Program-made: the position numbers and the translations under genes
The notes under the pieces: generated by a model
Told to the model about the DNA's origin: nothing
Databases searched by the model: none
The model's input: only the letters and a program-made list of their open reading frames with translations
Origin: Gryganskiella cystojenkinii
Lineage: Eukaryota; Mortierellomycota; Mortierellomycetes; Mortierellales; Mortierellaceae
Assembly (NCBI GenBank): GCA_015852425.1
Contig: JAAAIG010000339.1
Coordinates: forward strand, 1-37,662
DNA length: 37,662 nucleotides
Reading direction: 5' to 3'
Shown: piece after piece, positions 17,849-28,864 of the stretch
How positions within the stretch are numbered: the stretch's first letter is position 1
Layout: each line of letters opens with the position of its first letter

Positions 17849-20779
17849 ATGTCATCCAATATGAAGAACAACAGTAATAACATCAACAGGGTATCATCAC
17901 CATCACCGCCCTCGACCCCATCACCAGTCCTTCCTCGACAAACCCAGGCTCAGATCAATATCGAGCGCAACCACAAGACCCTACCCTTGAACTTGTCCTC
18001 GTCCTCAACTACATACCCAGCCATCCCCAGGTTCACGCCAGTGGTGTCCAGCAAGATGAACTCGAGCAAATATACCCCTACCAACCATAGCTCGACTACT
18101 TCCTCCAACGGCAATCACAACAGCAACAACAGTTTATCAGTAGCAACTGGATACCCTTTCCATCGCTCGGGTACCAGCAGTGCCTCGAGTTCACCGCCAG
18201 GGACTCCTCCCAGTGGACTGAGGAACTATTACCTCCAAGCCGCCTACCAACGGTCGCATCTCTATGCTCATGGATCCAGCACACCAACTGTGCAATACCA
18301 ACAACAGCCACAACAGCATCACCTTCATCAACCCTCTCAACAGGCTTTACAACGACCAGGCATCTCGATTGTCCTCCCGCCTCAACCGATTCGGTTACAG
18401 ACTCAGGAACCGTTGCGGCCGACCGTTGGACAAAGGTCTTATTCCGTGGACCATTTGCGAATCGAGGAGCCCGAGATTACAATCACAACTCCAGGAGGCT
18501 CCAACTCGACGGAACAAGAGTCTCACGTCATCTCTTTGCAGCGGGCTTTGTCAAACTTGATCGAGAATGAGGGTCGGGAGCTTGTGGAGGAAGACGTAGG
18601 GGAAGAGGAGGTACAGGGAGCAACACAGGAAAAGAGCGCATCCTCAACATCCTCGACATCTTCATCACCACCAGGAACACCTCCTCACAGGAAACAAAAG
18701 GGTGTCTCCAAGTACCCAAAAGTCACTATTGTGGACCGGCTTGAACCTGAAAAGATCCCCACATCGTCGTCTGTCGAGAGCAATGGATCCGAGATCACCT
18801 TGGCTGAGACTATCGTCCCTGTCGACGAATCATCCTCCAACATGATGGGAAAGGAACGTCAGACTTCTAAAGAAAAGAAAAAAACCACGAACCGAATCTC
18901 AAAGTTGTTTCATCGTGATGCCCTCGCCTTCATGACTGAGGCTGATTATACCCCGGATCCACTCCAACAACATCAGTCGCAACGTGCCGACACCACGGAT
19001 CTCACCCGTCAACCCTCTAAGGCCGGTGTCCTCAGTAACCTCCTCAAGCTCCAACAGGGAACTCGTCCTCACCAACAACATAAAGTCGGCGGATCAAAGC
19101 AAAAAATCATCAAGGAAAAGAAGCCCAAGCGCCCTACGCTGTACAGCAGTCGCTCCGCCAACAACTCGACTGCGTCATTGCACACTGCAAAGCACTCAGT
19201 CTTCACGACCTACCCACCTCTTCCCGCAGCAGGAGCCAGCGCGACCAGTCAACTCTCGAATTTCCAGCCAACTGCCAGGAGCGGTACGCAATCCAACCGT
19301 CATTCCATGCAGTTCGATAACATCTTTGCCATGTCCTTCACGGGCTTGACCTCGCCGATGCAATCACCCAACGTCTCACCTCGAGGCTCGTTTTCCGGCG
19401 GAGAGATCACGCCTTACATCTCCCACCCGGGATCTGGTACCACCACAGTTTTGAACAGCGGTACCAACACCCCCGGTGGATCAGGTTCCTTGTCCAACGA
19501 GGAAAAGATTCGTATCACAATCGCGGTCGCCGATATCCTCGAACGTCAAGATTTCATCCTCCGTCTCGCCAAGTCGATGATCAAATACGGTGCACCCTCT
19601 CACAGACTCGAGGACGCGATCGATGTCTCTGCCAGGACGCTAGAATTGAACGTCCAGTGCGTTTATTTACCCAACGTCATGATCGTTGCTTTCACGGATT
19701 ACGAGACTCATACTTCTGAGACCCATTTGCTCAAGATGCCTGCCGGTTTAGACATGTACAAGTGTGCGCTAGTCCATCAGGTCCACAAGATGGTTACGCA
19801 TTCCTCCATGCCTGTGGAGGAGGCCATCATGAAACTCGAGGCGATTCACACGGAAAAGGACGCCAACTCGAGATGGTTGACTGTCTTAGCTTATGCAGTC
19901 GCCAGTTTCTGCACCGCACCAATGTTCTTCAAGGGCAGTTGGATCGATGCCGGTGTCTCGTTCGTGATCGGAGCCGCTGTGGGTTTGTTGGTCTGGTTGT
20001 CAGAAAAGGTCCCTTCCTATGCCCATATCTGTGAGATCACCATGTCCGTTGTCGTTGCGTTTGTCGCTGAAGCTCTTCGTCACCACAACATCTGTCAGTC
20101 TGCAGTCAAAATGGCTGGTATTGTCATCATCCTCCCGGGTTATACAATCACATGTTCGATTCTCGAGTTGAGCTCTCGCCATATTATCTCGGGATCCGTT
20201 CGATTGTTTTACGCAGTCGTGTTTTCACTCTTGCTCGGATATGGTATGACGATCGGTGCCTCGATCTGGCATCTGTTTGATCATTCCGGTGACGATAACA
20301 ACTTTTCGTCCGAGTGTTCCTCTGCTCCCTTGGACCCACTGTGGAACATTATGTTTGTTCCCTTGTTTGCCATCTCGCTCAACATTTGGATCAAGGCTCA
20401 CCCGCGCCAATGGTTCTTGGCCACCGTTCTGTCGATTGTCGGTTATGTGGTCTCTTATGCATCCTCGACCTATGCCGGTGCCAAGACTGAGGTCTCTTCT
20501 GCTTTGGCAGCATTTGCAATCGGGTTGTTGGGTAACGTCTATCAGCGCATGACCCACCAGTTGACGTTCCAGGCCGTCGTCTGCGCCGTCTTCTTTTTGG
20601 TCCCGGGCTCTATGGGTTTGAAGGGTGCGATGGCCTGGTTTACGGAGGATATGACCGGAGGTGTGAACTTTGCGTTGCAGATGGTCATTACCGCGATTGC
20701 AATTAGCGTTGGTCTATTTGGAAGTGCCTTGGTCGTGTACCCGATGGGCAAGTCTCGCTCTGCGCAGATGACGTTTTAG
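17849..20779 (+). CDS. ThrE/Prm10-family (DUF1212) multi-pass membrane protein
   Basis: Single exon, 976 residues, start MSSNMKNNSN after a C/T-rich leader. Residues 1 to about 545 are hydrophilic and low complexity (Ser/Thr/Pro, Gln), with two SPPGTPP motifs and basic clusters, probably cytosolic and disordered. From about 550 the protein matches the ThrE family, whose bacterial members export threonine and serine and whose yeast member is the pheromone-induced Prm10. A soluble DUF1212 domain comes first (ILRLAKSMIKYGAPSHRLED, then LPNVMIVAFTDYETHT). A series of about nine to ten hydrophobic helices then runs to the C terminus, in two blocks as in ThrE proteins: first the DUF1212 helices, then a ThrE_2-like half with WIKAHPRQW and VPGSMGLKGAMAW. 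Substrate in fungi is unknown. The gene ends 212 bases from the stop of the convergent protease gene. No introns were needed. Confidence 0.9.
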   Translation: MSSNMKNNSNNINRVSSPSPPSTPSPVLPRQTQAQINIERNHKTLPLNLSSSSTTYPAIPRFTPVVSSKMNSSKYTPTNHSSTTSSNGNHNSNNSLSVATGYPFHRSGTSSASSSPPGTPPSGLRNYYLQAAYQRSHLYAHGSSTPTVQYQQQPQQHHLHQPSQQALQRPGISIVLPPQPIRLQTQEPLRPTVGQRSYSVDHLRIEEPEITITTPGGSNSTEQESHVISLQRALSNLIENEGRELVEEDVGEEEVQGATQEKSASSTSSTSSSPPGTPPHRKQKGVSKYPKVTIVDRLEPEKIPTSSSVESNGSEITLAETIVPVDESSSNMMGKERQTSKEKKKTTNRISKLFHRDALAFMTEADYTPDPLQQHQSQRADTTDLTRQPSKAGVLSNLLKLQQGTRPHQQHKVGGSKQKIIKEKKPKRPTLYSSRSANNSTASLHTAKHSVFTTYPPLPAAGASATSQLSNFQPTARSGTQSNRHSMQFDNIFAMSFTGLTSPMQSPNVSPRGSFSGGEITPYISHPGSGTTTVLNSGTNTPGGSGSLSNEEKIRITIAVADILERQDFILRLAKSMIKYGAPSHRLEDAIDVSARTLELNVQCVYLPNVMIVAFTDYETHTSETHLLKMPAGLDMYKCALVHQVHKMVTHSSMPVEEAIMKLEAIHTEKDANSRWLTVLAYAVASFCTAPMFFKGSWIDAGVSFVIGAAVGLLVWLSEKVPSYAHICEITMSVVVAFVAEALRHHNICQSAVKMAGIVIILPGYTITCSILELSSRHIISGSVRLFYAVVFSLLLGYGMTIGASIWHLFDHSGDDNNFSSECSSAPLDPLWNIMFVPLFAISLNIWIKAHPRQWFLATVLSIVGYVVSYASSTYAGAKTEVSSALAAFAIGLLGNVYQRMTHQLTFQAVVCAVFFLVPGSMGLKGAMAWFTEDMTGGVNFALQMVITAIAISVGLFGSALVVYPMGKSRSAQMTF

Positions 20780-20960
20780 TACAAAAAAGAGTAGCTTTTT
20801 AACTTAGCATCACCAGCCCTAATCGCATAAATCATACCCATCTTGCATTCAAAACCATCTAAAAACTCAAAAAGAACACTGAAAAAGACTGGTGTATTGA
20901 AAGGCTGTACAAATATACACTGGAAAAAACGATACGCGGAACATATTATCTACGGATCGC

Positions 20961-20979
20961 TTTTTTTTTTTTTTTTTTT
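20961..20979 (+). repeat. 19-base T run in the convergent 3' region
   Basis: Homopolymer lying between the stops of the ThrE-family gene and the Nma111 gene. In the minus-strand transcript it would read as a poly(A) stretch 12 bases after the stop codon. Confidence 0.8.
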
Positions 20980-20990
20980 GGTGAATACTT

Positions 20991-23900
20991 TTAGATAACA
21001 TCGATCATTTTCCAACCACTGACAGACTCGGGGTCGGGCAACAACTGAGTGGTGCTCCAATAGATAGGATCCAATTTCATGGCAATCACGGACACGTTTC
21101 CGTTGCGGGCCTGAATCTTAATACGAACGTATCCCTGCGATTGGGCCGCATCGTCATCCTGATCAACGTTGGGCGACCCAGGCGTGGACGGGATATTCAA
21201 GGTTGGGGATGCAGGCGCCGCTGCATGAGCTTGAACTGTAGGACCATGATCGTGAGGATGAAGAGTATCTCCAGCGATAGGGGCAGTAGGAGCAGAGATG
21301 GCACCTTGTTGATGAGGGATGCCCTCGGGGTGGGCCATCAAGTGCTGCTGCTGCATGACTGTGGCAGAGAGTCGCTTGTTCGAGCCATTTTGAGAACTAC
21401 CGTTGCCATAAACCAAAGAGAGACGCTTCAATGCGAATTCACACACACTTCCCTGACGGGACCGAACGACTTTGTTCTCATGATGATGGACTGCATCCAA
21501 GAACTCGTCCAAGTTGCTGACGGGGATACCGTCGACCTCTGTGATCCAGACACCGGGACGCAAGGCCGTCGAAGCCGGGGATCCGTAAAGTGTGCAAGAG
21601 ACGTAGACACCTTGGGGTACATTCGAGACTTGTTCGAGAACAGCCTTGTATGGCATCTGGATCAAGGCTCCAGCCCACGCCAGGATTCGGTTGGTGTCGG
21701 TACCGAGCATGGGAACGGTAGGCACCACCAACTTGACTTCTGCGCCTTCGCGAAGGACCGTCTATTTACAACACACGCAATTTGTGTCAATTATTTTAAA
21801 AAAAGTCAAAAAGATAAAATGGATCATGATACTACCGTCCATATCAAGTGGAAGGTACGAGACATACCAAGTTGACTTGATCAACGGCTCGAGCGCGATC
21901 CAGATCCTTCATGCTCGTTGCGACTTGACCTTCGAGCTCCAGGACAATGTCACCGACTTTGAGCATCTGACTGCATGGGGTCGAGGTATCCAAAAGACTC
22001 AACACGTACAGGAGCTGATGCTTCGAACTCGAGTCACTCTCGATTCTCTGAACCCATGCGTCCGTCAGTCCCAAAGATCGGGCGGCTGCAATACGCATGG
22101 TCCAGAACTCGACATCGAGAGTCCTCAACTTGGGGTACTCTCCGCGCATAAACGGCTCCGTCACAGTCTTGACACAAGACACATCCAGTCCAGACATGAA
22201 TGTGATGTCATTGCCTTTCTCATCCTGAGAGGAATAGTTGACCCAGAGTGCTTGAATGTTGCCATCATTATCACAGAGGACGCCGCCCTGGGTACCGACA
22301 GGATCATCTACTTTAATACCCTCGACGTTCATAGCACGCCAACGAGGTGGAGAGCATTCTCGGGTACCGATGTTACCGACGTTCGAGACAGTGGTCTTCT
22401 TGATCACGGGCGATTGATCCGTTCCAACGCCGACCAAGTAGCACTCGTCGCCCTGAGTAAGAGGCTTGTCACTGAAGGTTGCGGCCTTCACGGGCGTGTC
22501 CGCCAAGAGGGCGGTGTCGTAGGTTAAAACTACAAAGTTATAGAATGGGTGCAAGTACACCAAACGACCGGGGATGATAACGCTGTTCGCGAACGTGACA
22601 AAGATATCACCGATCGAGATTGGGATCGTGTCACGGTCACAGACAATAAGAGGAGGGTTGGTCGAGACCACGAGTCCTGTGCCATAGAACTGAGTCGCCT
22701 TCATACCATCGACCAAGAAAGGCAAATGAAAATCAATTGCAACGAACGAGGGCATGATCACAGGGGCAGGGTGAAGAGATTCATTGATGGTCGGGTAGAT
22801 GGCCGTGGCGGGCGCATAGGGCCGCGAAGGTGGAGGAGGAGGCAAGTCTGTAAAGTCCCAAAGACCAGTGTTGTCTATGGATCCCATCAAACACGGGCAA
22901 AAGAAAGTCAGCTTTCAGCAGCAAAATTAAGTCGCAACTTTTAAGTGTGCTTGAAAACAACTTCACATACCATTGCGAATGGCCAATCGACACTTGTGCC
23001 AATGGCGGTCGACATGCATAATCATAATCTTCTCTTTGAACGCTTTTTGAAGCGTATAAAATCGGATTGGGACACGGGCTCCATCGGGTAGGCTTCCAAT
23101 TGCGTTGATGAACGCATCCAGGTTCGGCGTGGGAATGCTGTTAACCGCAACAATGATACTCTTGCGCCAAGCACTGGCCGAGGCCAACATGTGACCCGAG
23201 GTCGCGACGTAGACACCACCACAGGGTTGACCATACGAATGCGCAAGTTGATACGACAGCTCGTTCACGACGCCTCCTCCAACCTCGACAAACCGATCAG
23301 GCGTGATTGAGTGCAGATCCTGGACTGTGAACGTGAACGTCAACAGCTTAGAGTTGGAGCCTCGAACGACCGTCAAAGAGAGAGGTTGATTCACAGAGTC
23401 GTCGAGGACCGAGAACAAGTGAATAAAATTCGCGATCGGCTCGTTGTTGCACTGGATTATGATATCACCAGGGATCAACTGCTCCGCGGCGGGACCTTTT
23501 GGTAAGACTGTCTTGACAACCAACATACCGGTCTCATTGGGGAACTTTTGTCGGATCTGCTCTTCCATCGAAAATTTCAAACCAAGACGACGCAATTCGT
23601 CATAGGGGAGGTAGTCGAAGGCGGTCTGTAAGGTACCACGGGGGACGTGTTCTCCCTCTTGAATATACTTGAGCGCACGCTTGACCCGATCCAGTGGCAG
23701 GTAGTACGACGCCGAGGCTTTGCTGGCACCGCCGGCGTTCAGAGCGACGGCATGTCCCTCGATATCCAAGACGGGAGAACCGGAAGATCCACCACTGGTT
23801 GAAGAGGCGGCCTGGAGGTAAAAAGTGTTGAAGTCATTGTATTCACCCTGACCGTATTCGGGCGCCTGTCGATCCAGTCGAGCGATGGTACCGGCCAAAA

Positions 23901-25061
23901 TCGAGAGTTTCTCACCGGCATCGTTACCGACCACACGGATATCGAGACCGACACGGGCACGTTCTGGACTCAGTGGGATCTCTTCCAAATGCATGAATTT
24001 GACTTTGGAGGTATCAAACTGCATGAAACCGAAGTCGTGGACTGGATCACGGTAAATGGGTTTGAGCTCGACTTCCTCATAATTGGACAGGATGGCGAGC
24101 GCGAGGATCGGGGCGGGCGAGACGACGTGTCGGTTTGAGAGAATAATACCGCGTTTGGCATCGACCAGGAAACCCGTGGCAGAGTATGCTCCTTTTAAAA
24201 GGGATGTATTTAGATAAGAGTTCGGGTAGTTTGGTTAATTGTTGGTTCATATGAACTCCAGTTGCACTCCCCCGCATCATTGTCGTGTCATTGAAAAAGA
24301 ACAGGCAAAAAATGTAAAAAATGAAACAGTCACGCGCCACTATTTTAGAACGGGGCAAACTTTTTTTCTTTCTTCGTCTCCTGCGTGGATGAGAGTGGGG
24401 GTAATAGGCAAATAGAGGCATGGATGGTGCCGTCGCTAGTCCACTCCAATGGACAAAATGACGATGATTGTTCGGCACTATATTTTTTTGTTTCCTTACC
24501 TGAGGTCTCGGTATCGAAGCTTCGGACGTGGTTTGCTGTAATGGAAACAATCGACCGAATCGATCGCTCCAAGGTCGTCTCCCAGGTCTGGGCACCCAAC
24601 TTGGGTGTATCATCGGGTACAATCCCAATAGCCTGAGGGATCATCGCGTTGGCCACTCCGCTCGCCAACACCATCGTCGGTCCACTTGAACCACCACCAC
24701 CACTGAAATTGGCTCCAGGAAGTCGGTTGTTCAACAGGTTTTCTTCCTGACCTTCCGGACTGGTGGTCTGACGAGTGGAAATCGAGGATCCCGGTGCGAC
24801 CCAGGGCCCCTGCCAACTCGACTCGTCATTGTTCAGGATTCCAAACATGTCTGTTGGGTTAACTGCTCGGCCGTTCATGGCTTGAGCCCAAGTCAACCCA
24901 TACGCCAACGATTTTGATCGGTTGCGGTTTGAGGGAAGGGGAAATTGCTCAGCTGAATGTAAGATTGGGGAGGGTTGACTCTGCTCCTGTCGGGCATAGC
25001 TTGTAAGTGCTTCCTTGTCTGCGTTGAGACAGTTAAGAGACTCTCGACGAGCGCGATTCAT
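20991..25061 (-). CDS. NMA111: HtrA-like nuclear serine protease Nma111
   Basis: Four exons: 25061-24500, 24191-22971, 22874-21868 and 21761-20991. They give 1186 residues with consistent phases; yeast Nma111 is 997. The family is a large PDZ-containing HtrA/Omi-like protease, nuclear in yeast and linked to apoptosis-like death and lipid homeostasis. The active protease domain starts near residue 160. The triad is His209 (SNRHVV), Asp240 (DPVHDFG) and Ser326 (GGSSGSPV), so it should be catalytic. PDZ modules follow (about 390-490 and 500-590). Exon 3 then holds the second, degenerate protease domain where the histidine motif has become CDRDT and the serine motif TQGGV, as usual in the family. 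Further PDZ modules end the protein. The extra N-terminal 160 residues are disordered. The frame continues upstream to 25139 without an ATG, so 25061 is the first ATG. It lies 180 bases after a TATA-like element; an extra upstream exon is not excluded. Confidence 0.92.
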
Positions 25062-25240
25062 GACCTTTAGGTTCAAAAAGTCGGTTGGTTGCTGTTTGTC
25101 GTTGCAAGGTGGAAAGTTGTTGAGCTTGCTGGGTGTCACAAAAACGGATCAGCAAGAGTGAGATGGATAAAATATGGAGAGGTCTTGTGCTTTTTATCCA
25201 CAACGAGAAAAGAGTGAAGGAGTATACAAAAAGGGTCGAG

Positions 25241-25246
25241 TATATA
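25241..25246 (-). promoter_or_regulatory. TATA-like element of NMA111
   Basis: TATATA on the minus strand within TTTGTATATACTC, about 180 bases before the ATG at 25061 in an A/T- and C/T-rich leader. It supports a start at 25061. Confidence 0.4.
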
Positions 25247-25895
25247 CAAAGAGCGTAGGGGGATGCGGGGAAGAAGAATAAAGAGTGATGCGTGTGAAAG
25301 ATAAAAGAGAAGGTCAGAAGAACAGACGAACGAAAAGAGAGACCAGCTCGCATTCATTCGCAGATTAAAAAATCTTTCAGCCTCTCACGTTCCGCGTGTC
25401 TGTCGCACGTCAACCCCGTTTCACATTTTGTTTTTTTTTTGAGTCTACGTGCGCGCCCCCCTCCACTCTTTATTGCCCTTTTTCTTTTCGGCTCAACCCA
25501 AAGACACCACTCAATTTTTTTCTTCCTCCAGAGAACGATTCAAAGCTCTAAAAAAAGGTTGACTCGATTCATTGCTATGAAAACTAGGGGTAGAAAAGGG
25601 AGATCGCAAACAACAGATTCAGCGATCCAAGCACAGTCCAGCTTATGCTGTACGTTTGCTTGCTCCCAGGCAATCACACGAGACCAATCCACGCTCAGTT
25701 CTGGTCAACTCCAAGAGATCAAGAAGAGTCAAATACACTTGACGTGTCAATTTTTTAATGATTGTTCTCGTTCTTTCTTCTGCCTTTTCTTCGCCCTCCC
25801 CTTACTTTCTTATCTTTGCCTCCTTTCAATAAATCCAAAGCGTTTTGCGCAAATCAGGTACTATGGTAAAAATATCTTTGATTCTTGCATACCGC
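25247..25895. other. Intergenic: upstream of NMA111, 3' flank of eIF2-alpha
   Basis: No gene recognised. The frame at 25439-26008 (+) overlaps the last exon of eIF2-alpha and has only pyrimidine-tract composition. Confidence 0.45.
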
Positions 25896-27614
25896 TTAGG
25901 CGACCTCAGCATCCGAGTCTGAATCATCATCATCTCCTGAGATTTCGGCGTTCTCCTTGTCAATTCTTGCCAACAGCTGGTCAAGCTCCATGTCATCGGC
26001 CTCGGTGACAGCCTTAGGCTATTATGCGCAACAAGCCATAAAAAGAACGTCAGCTTAATGGTTCCCTAGAGCTTTCTAGCAAAAAGTGCATTACATCGCA
26101 AAACAAGAGCTCAAATAAAACACGTACGCTCATCTTGGTGACCATGTTTCCGTTGGACTTTCTAATGCTCTCCTCCAAGACGACGATAGCCTTCTCCATG
26201 GTATCAATTCCGAGCTGCTTGTCCAAGGCGTTGGTGATCATGACATAGAGAGGAGGGGCGACCAACTTGACACGAATAGGGACCTCGGGCAAAGAAACAG
26301 CCTCAGCTTCCTTGAAGGCAGTCTTGATAGCATCAATTCCCTCATAGTCGAAACAGGTAACCTCAATATCAGCACGGATCTTGATAGGCTGAGGAGTCAA
26401 ACGACGCTTGATGTTGTTCAAAAGTTCCTCCCTGGTGCTCTCCTCAATCTCCAATCCCTCAAAGACCTTCTCAGGCTCGCTAAGGTTCGAAAAAAAATGA
26501 TGGGAAAGAAGATCATAAAGGTGAGTCTGCAATTCCTCCAAGAGTCCGTGCGTGCGCTAGTCCCATCGACGAAGGATATCTTCCGTCATGATCCATATAC
26601 TTACTTGAGGGCAACCTTGAAAGCATCGTAAGCGTGGCCGTACTTGGCGTACAAAGGCCAGGCCAACTTCTCGTACAATGTCTCCAAGTCCTTGTTCTCC
26701 TTCTTGGCGACAGTCGACATGATCGAGTGGACAGCCTTCGATTTGTTGTAACGCTCCTCACACTTGACAATATCCTGAGCAGAGACACGACGCTTAGAGA
26801 GATCAATGTATCCTATTGAGATGTTGCAGTAAAGATAAAAGGTCAGCAACAGGCGTCTTTCATTTGACGCCTTTTTTGCCCTGACAATATGCTGGTAGTT
26901 CTGATTTGATCAACTTTCTGATCCGTCATCCGTCATCTTCCATCTATCAAATGCTGCATCAGCATGCTTCAATGGCGCATCATGGTAGATACTCCTCAAT
27001 ACTACTGGCCTCTGTTATCGGTCCCTGAGTTCCTGTCACATTTGCTTGTTCAATTGAGAAGCTTAAGAGCGCGGCGCTGCAGTCATTGGGGCAACATTGG
27101 CACTAACGGGCTTCAAGTTCTTTCAACCTTCGAAATTTGTGTATCCAGATCCCGTATGCCGACATCCAGTCCATGGCTGGCAAAAAGAAATGACTCGGTG
27201 CAGAAAGCTTATTTACCCTTCTCCTTGTCAACTCTGAGGACGACTACGACCTCGTTCTTGCCGACACGAATCAGCTTTTGGATGGAACGAATACGACGTC
27301 TGGACAATTCACTGAGCAAGATCATGCCCTCAATGTTGTCGTACTCGAGCAACTGGACGTAGGCGCCCATCTCGGCAATTTGACGGACGTTGACCATGAC
27401 CAGGTCATCGACTATATAGATTTGAATAGGAAAGGAAAAATAAAGTGTCAGTCCTGTTGGATGGTGGCGATTACTTGTTCCCATCGAGAAGCGACATGAT
27501 CCAAAAGAAGAATGAGAGTCTAGGTTCGTAGTTGTAAGAGAGTGAGGTGTGTGTTGTGGCCGCACCTTCGGGGAACTTGTTCGCATACATGCGACATTGG
27601 AGTCTTCCGGACAT
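25896..27614 (-). CDS. SUI2: Translation initiation factor eIF2 subunit alpha
   Basis: Five exons: 27614-27566, 27411-27217, 26812-26605, 26479-26128 and 26018-25896. They give 308 residues, against 304 in yeast. eIF2-alpha is the regulatory subunit of the GTPase that brings initiator tRNA to the 40S subunit. The S1-type OB domain (about 17-90) contains [14 protein letters not shown]. The serine at residue 53 corresponds to the classical Ser51 that Gcn2-type kinases phosphorylate to slow initiation, and its neighbourhood is intact. A helical domain ([14 protein letters not shown]) and the alpha/beta C-terminal domain ([11 protein letters not shown] to KMSPK) follow, ending in an acidic Asp/Ser tail. 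The first exon, [16 protein letters not shown], matches the conserved N terminus and fixes the start. Its donor, GTGCGG, is weak but the phase is right. It is transcribed divergently from the Gemin7-like gene with 269 bases between starts. Confidence 0.96.
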
Positions 27615-27883
27615 GATGGGCAAATGTGATCGGTGGTGATGGAATGAGAGGAAGGAGGAACTGAAGACGAAAGCGAATGGTTTGCCTACTTGGGCCTCGA
27701 TGGATCTCTGTCTGTGCTGGCCCTGCTCGATTTGATTTTTTTTGCGCTTTCAGCCCCTGCAAAAAATTCGACTACCTGTGAGAAAAATAAGAAAGGCTTG
27801 GTGGCAAATACTATGACATCATCATTTTTTTTTGACTTAATAGTCTTTCCCTTCTTCACTGCATCTATTCCACCTTCGCCACC
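27615..27883. promoter_or_regulatory. Shared divergent promoter, eIF2-alpha / Gemin7-like
   Basis: The two start codons are 269 bases apart and point away from each other, so both core promoters must share this interval. No clear TATA box is visible on either strand. A Kozak-like CACCATGG stands at the Gemin7-like start. Confidence 0.6.
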
Positions 27884-28259
27884 ATGGATACATCTCCTAG
27901 TCAGTCGGACGCGGAAATTGCCATTGCTCTTCGCAAGAGGTCCTTGATGTTCTGGCTAACGGCTGCAAAGGAGCAACCCTCGGCTAAGGTGGTCATCCCC
28001 AATAGGTAAAAAAAGGGATATGACTTGACCTTTCGATATCTGTATTTTGACGCGATAACTGAAGGCCGTGCCTAGCCTCTCATAGTAACGTTTTTTTCTC
28101 TTCTCTGACCATAGCAAACCGGTATGTGGACGATTTGTTTCGATGGATGCTCAGGAACAGCGTGTCCGAATCGATGTGCTCCAGACCCCGATCGGAACAT
28201 ATGAACATGTTGTCCTCCGAGGAGGCGATGTCGATGCCTTGGAGCTTACTTTGGGCTGA
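27884..28259 (+). CDS. Gemin7-like SMN-complex subunit
   Basis: Two exons, 27884-28005 and 28115-28259 (intron GTAAAA..ATAG), encode 88 residues. The pattern fits Gemin7, a small Sm-fold protein that pairs with Gemin6 in the SMN complex that loads Sm rings onto spliceosomal snRNAs. The alignment is LRKRSLMFWLTAA against the family's helix LRERYLRSLLAM. A CGRFVSMDAQEQRV strand then parallels VAAHFGATDLDVA, followed by the diagnostic LQTPIG and a closing strand with GGDVDALELTL against CSDIISYTF. The first 16 residues are polar. Length is shorter than human Gemin7 (131) because the N-terminal extension is missing. The identification rests on remembered similarity over one short domain; another Sm-like protein is the main alternative. 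The gene is easily missed because of its size and intron. Confidence 0.72.
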
Positions 28260-28864
28260 GTTGGGTCTTGTACGGTGGCGTTCGTCCTAGGTGGTTGTCA
28301 AGCAACATCTTCGAGATACAGTATCAAGATTGGATCCAGCGCTCCAGCAGCACACACATATGCACAAGCACAAAACGACAGGAACAGATCTGTTTACATC
28401 AGGAGTGGGTGTTATTTTTTCGTTGCGCGATACAGGATCATGATCAACTGTCATGAGGTGCAAAAGGAACAGGGGCACAGGTGCATTCTCTCCAGGGACC
28501 ATGCTCTCCAGTCTGGCGCTCTGTAACTTGGATGACGAGAGCGGGAAAAGAAATAAAAACGGGCAAAAGAAGGGAAATCCTCCCGTGTCCTGTCCAAAGA
28601 GCCAAAGAGCCAAACAACCCACGAGGCGTTTCCCTGTCTTTTTCTTGCAGAATGAGGCGCATGCAAAATTCGTGGTTGGCTGTGTGGACTGGGTGCTGTC
28701 GAATGTCTCGTATTTTTTTATGGTGGTCCCCTTCCTCCTTTTTTTTTTCTTGCTTCATTTCAATTCTTCTTTACGTCCTCTCCTCCACTCCATCTCTTCC
28801 TCTTCTCCTCTCTGTACTCTACCCTCTCAATTTCCTTACCCCGCCCTCTTTGCTCGAATACATC
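28260..28864. other. Upstream region of YPT1
   Basis: About 600 bases with no recognised gene. The last 150 bases are strongly C/T-rich (leader of YPT1). The left part is the 3' flank of the Gemin7-like gene. Confidence 0.45.

Noticed and set aside
20991..22944. Frames on + opposite the Nma111 gene (21141-21875, 21646-22527, 22549-22944)
   Set aside because: They are antisense to well-conserved protease and PDZ exons and have no recognisable product.
25062..25139. Longer N terminus for Nma111 beginning at 25139
   Set aside because: The codon there is GTG, not ATG, and the stretch lies in the likely untranslated leader. The first ATG in frame is 25061.
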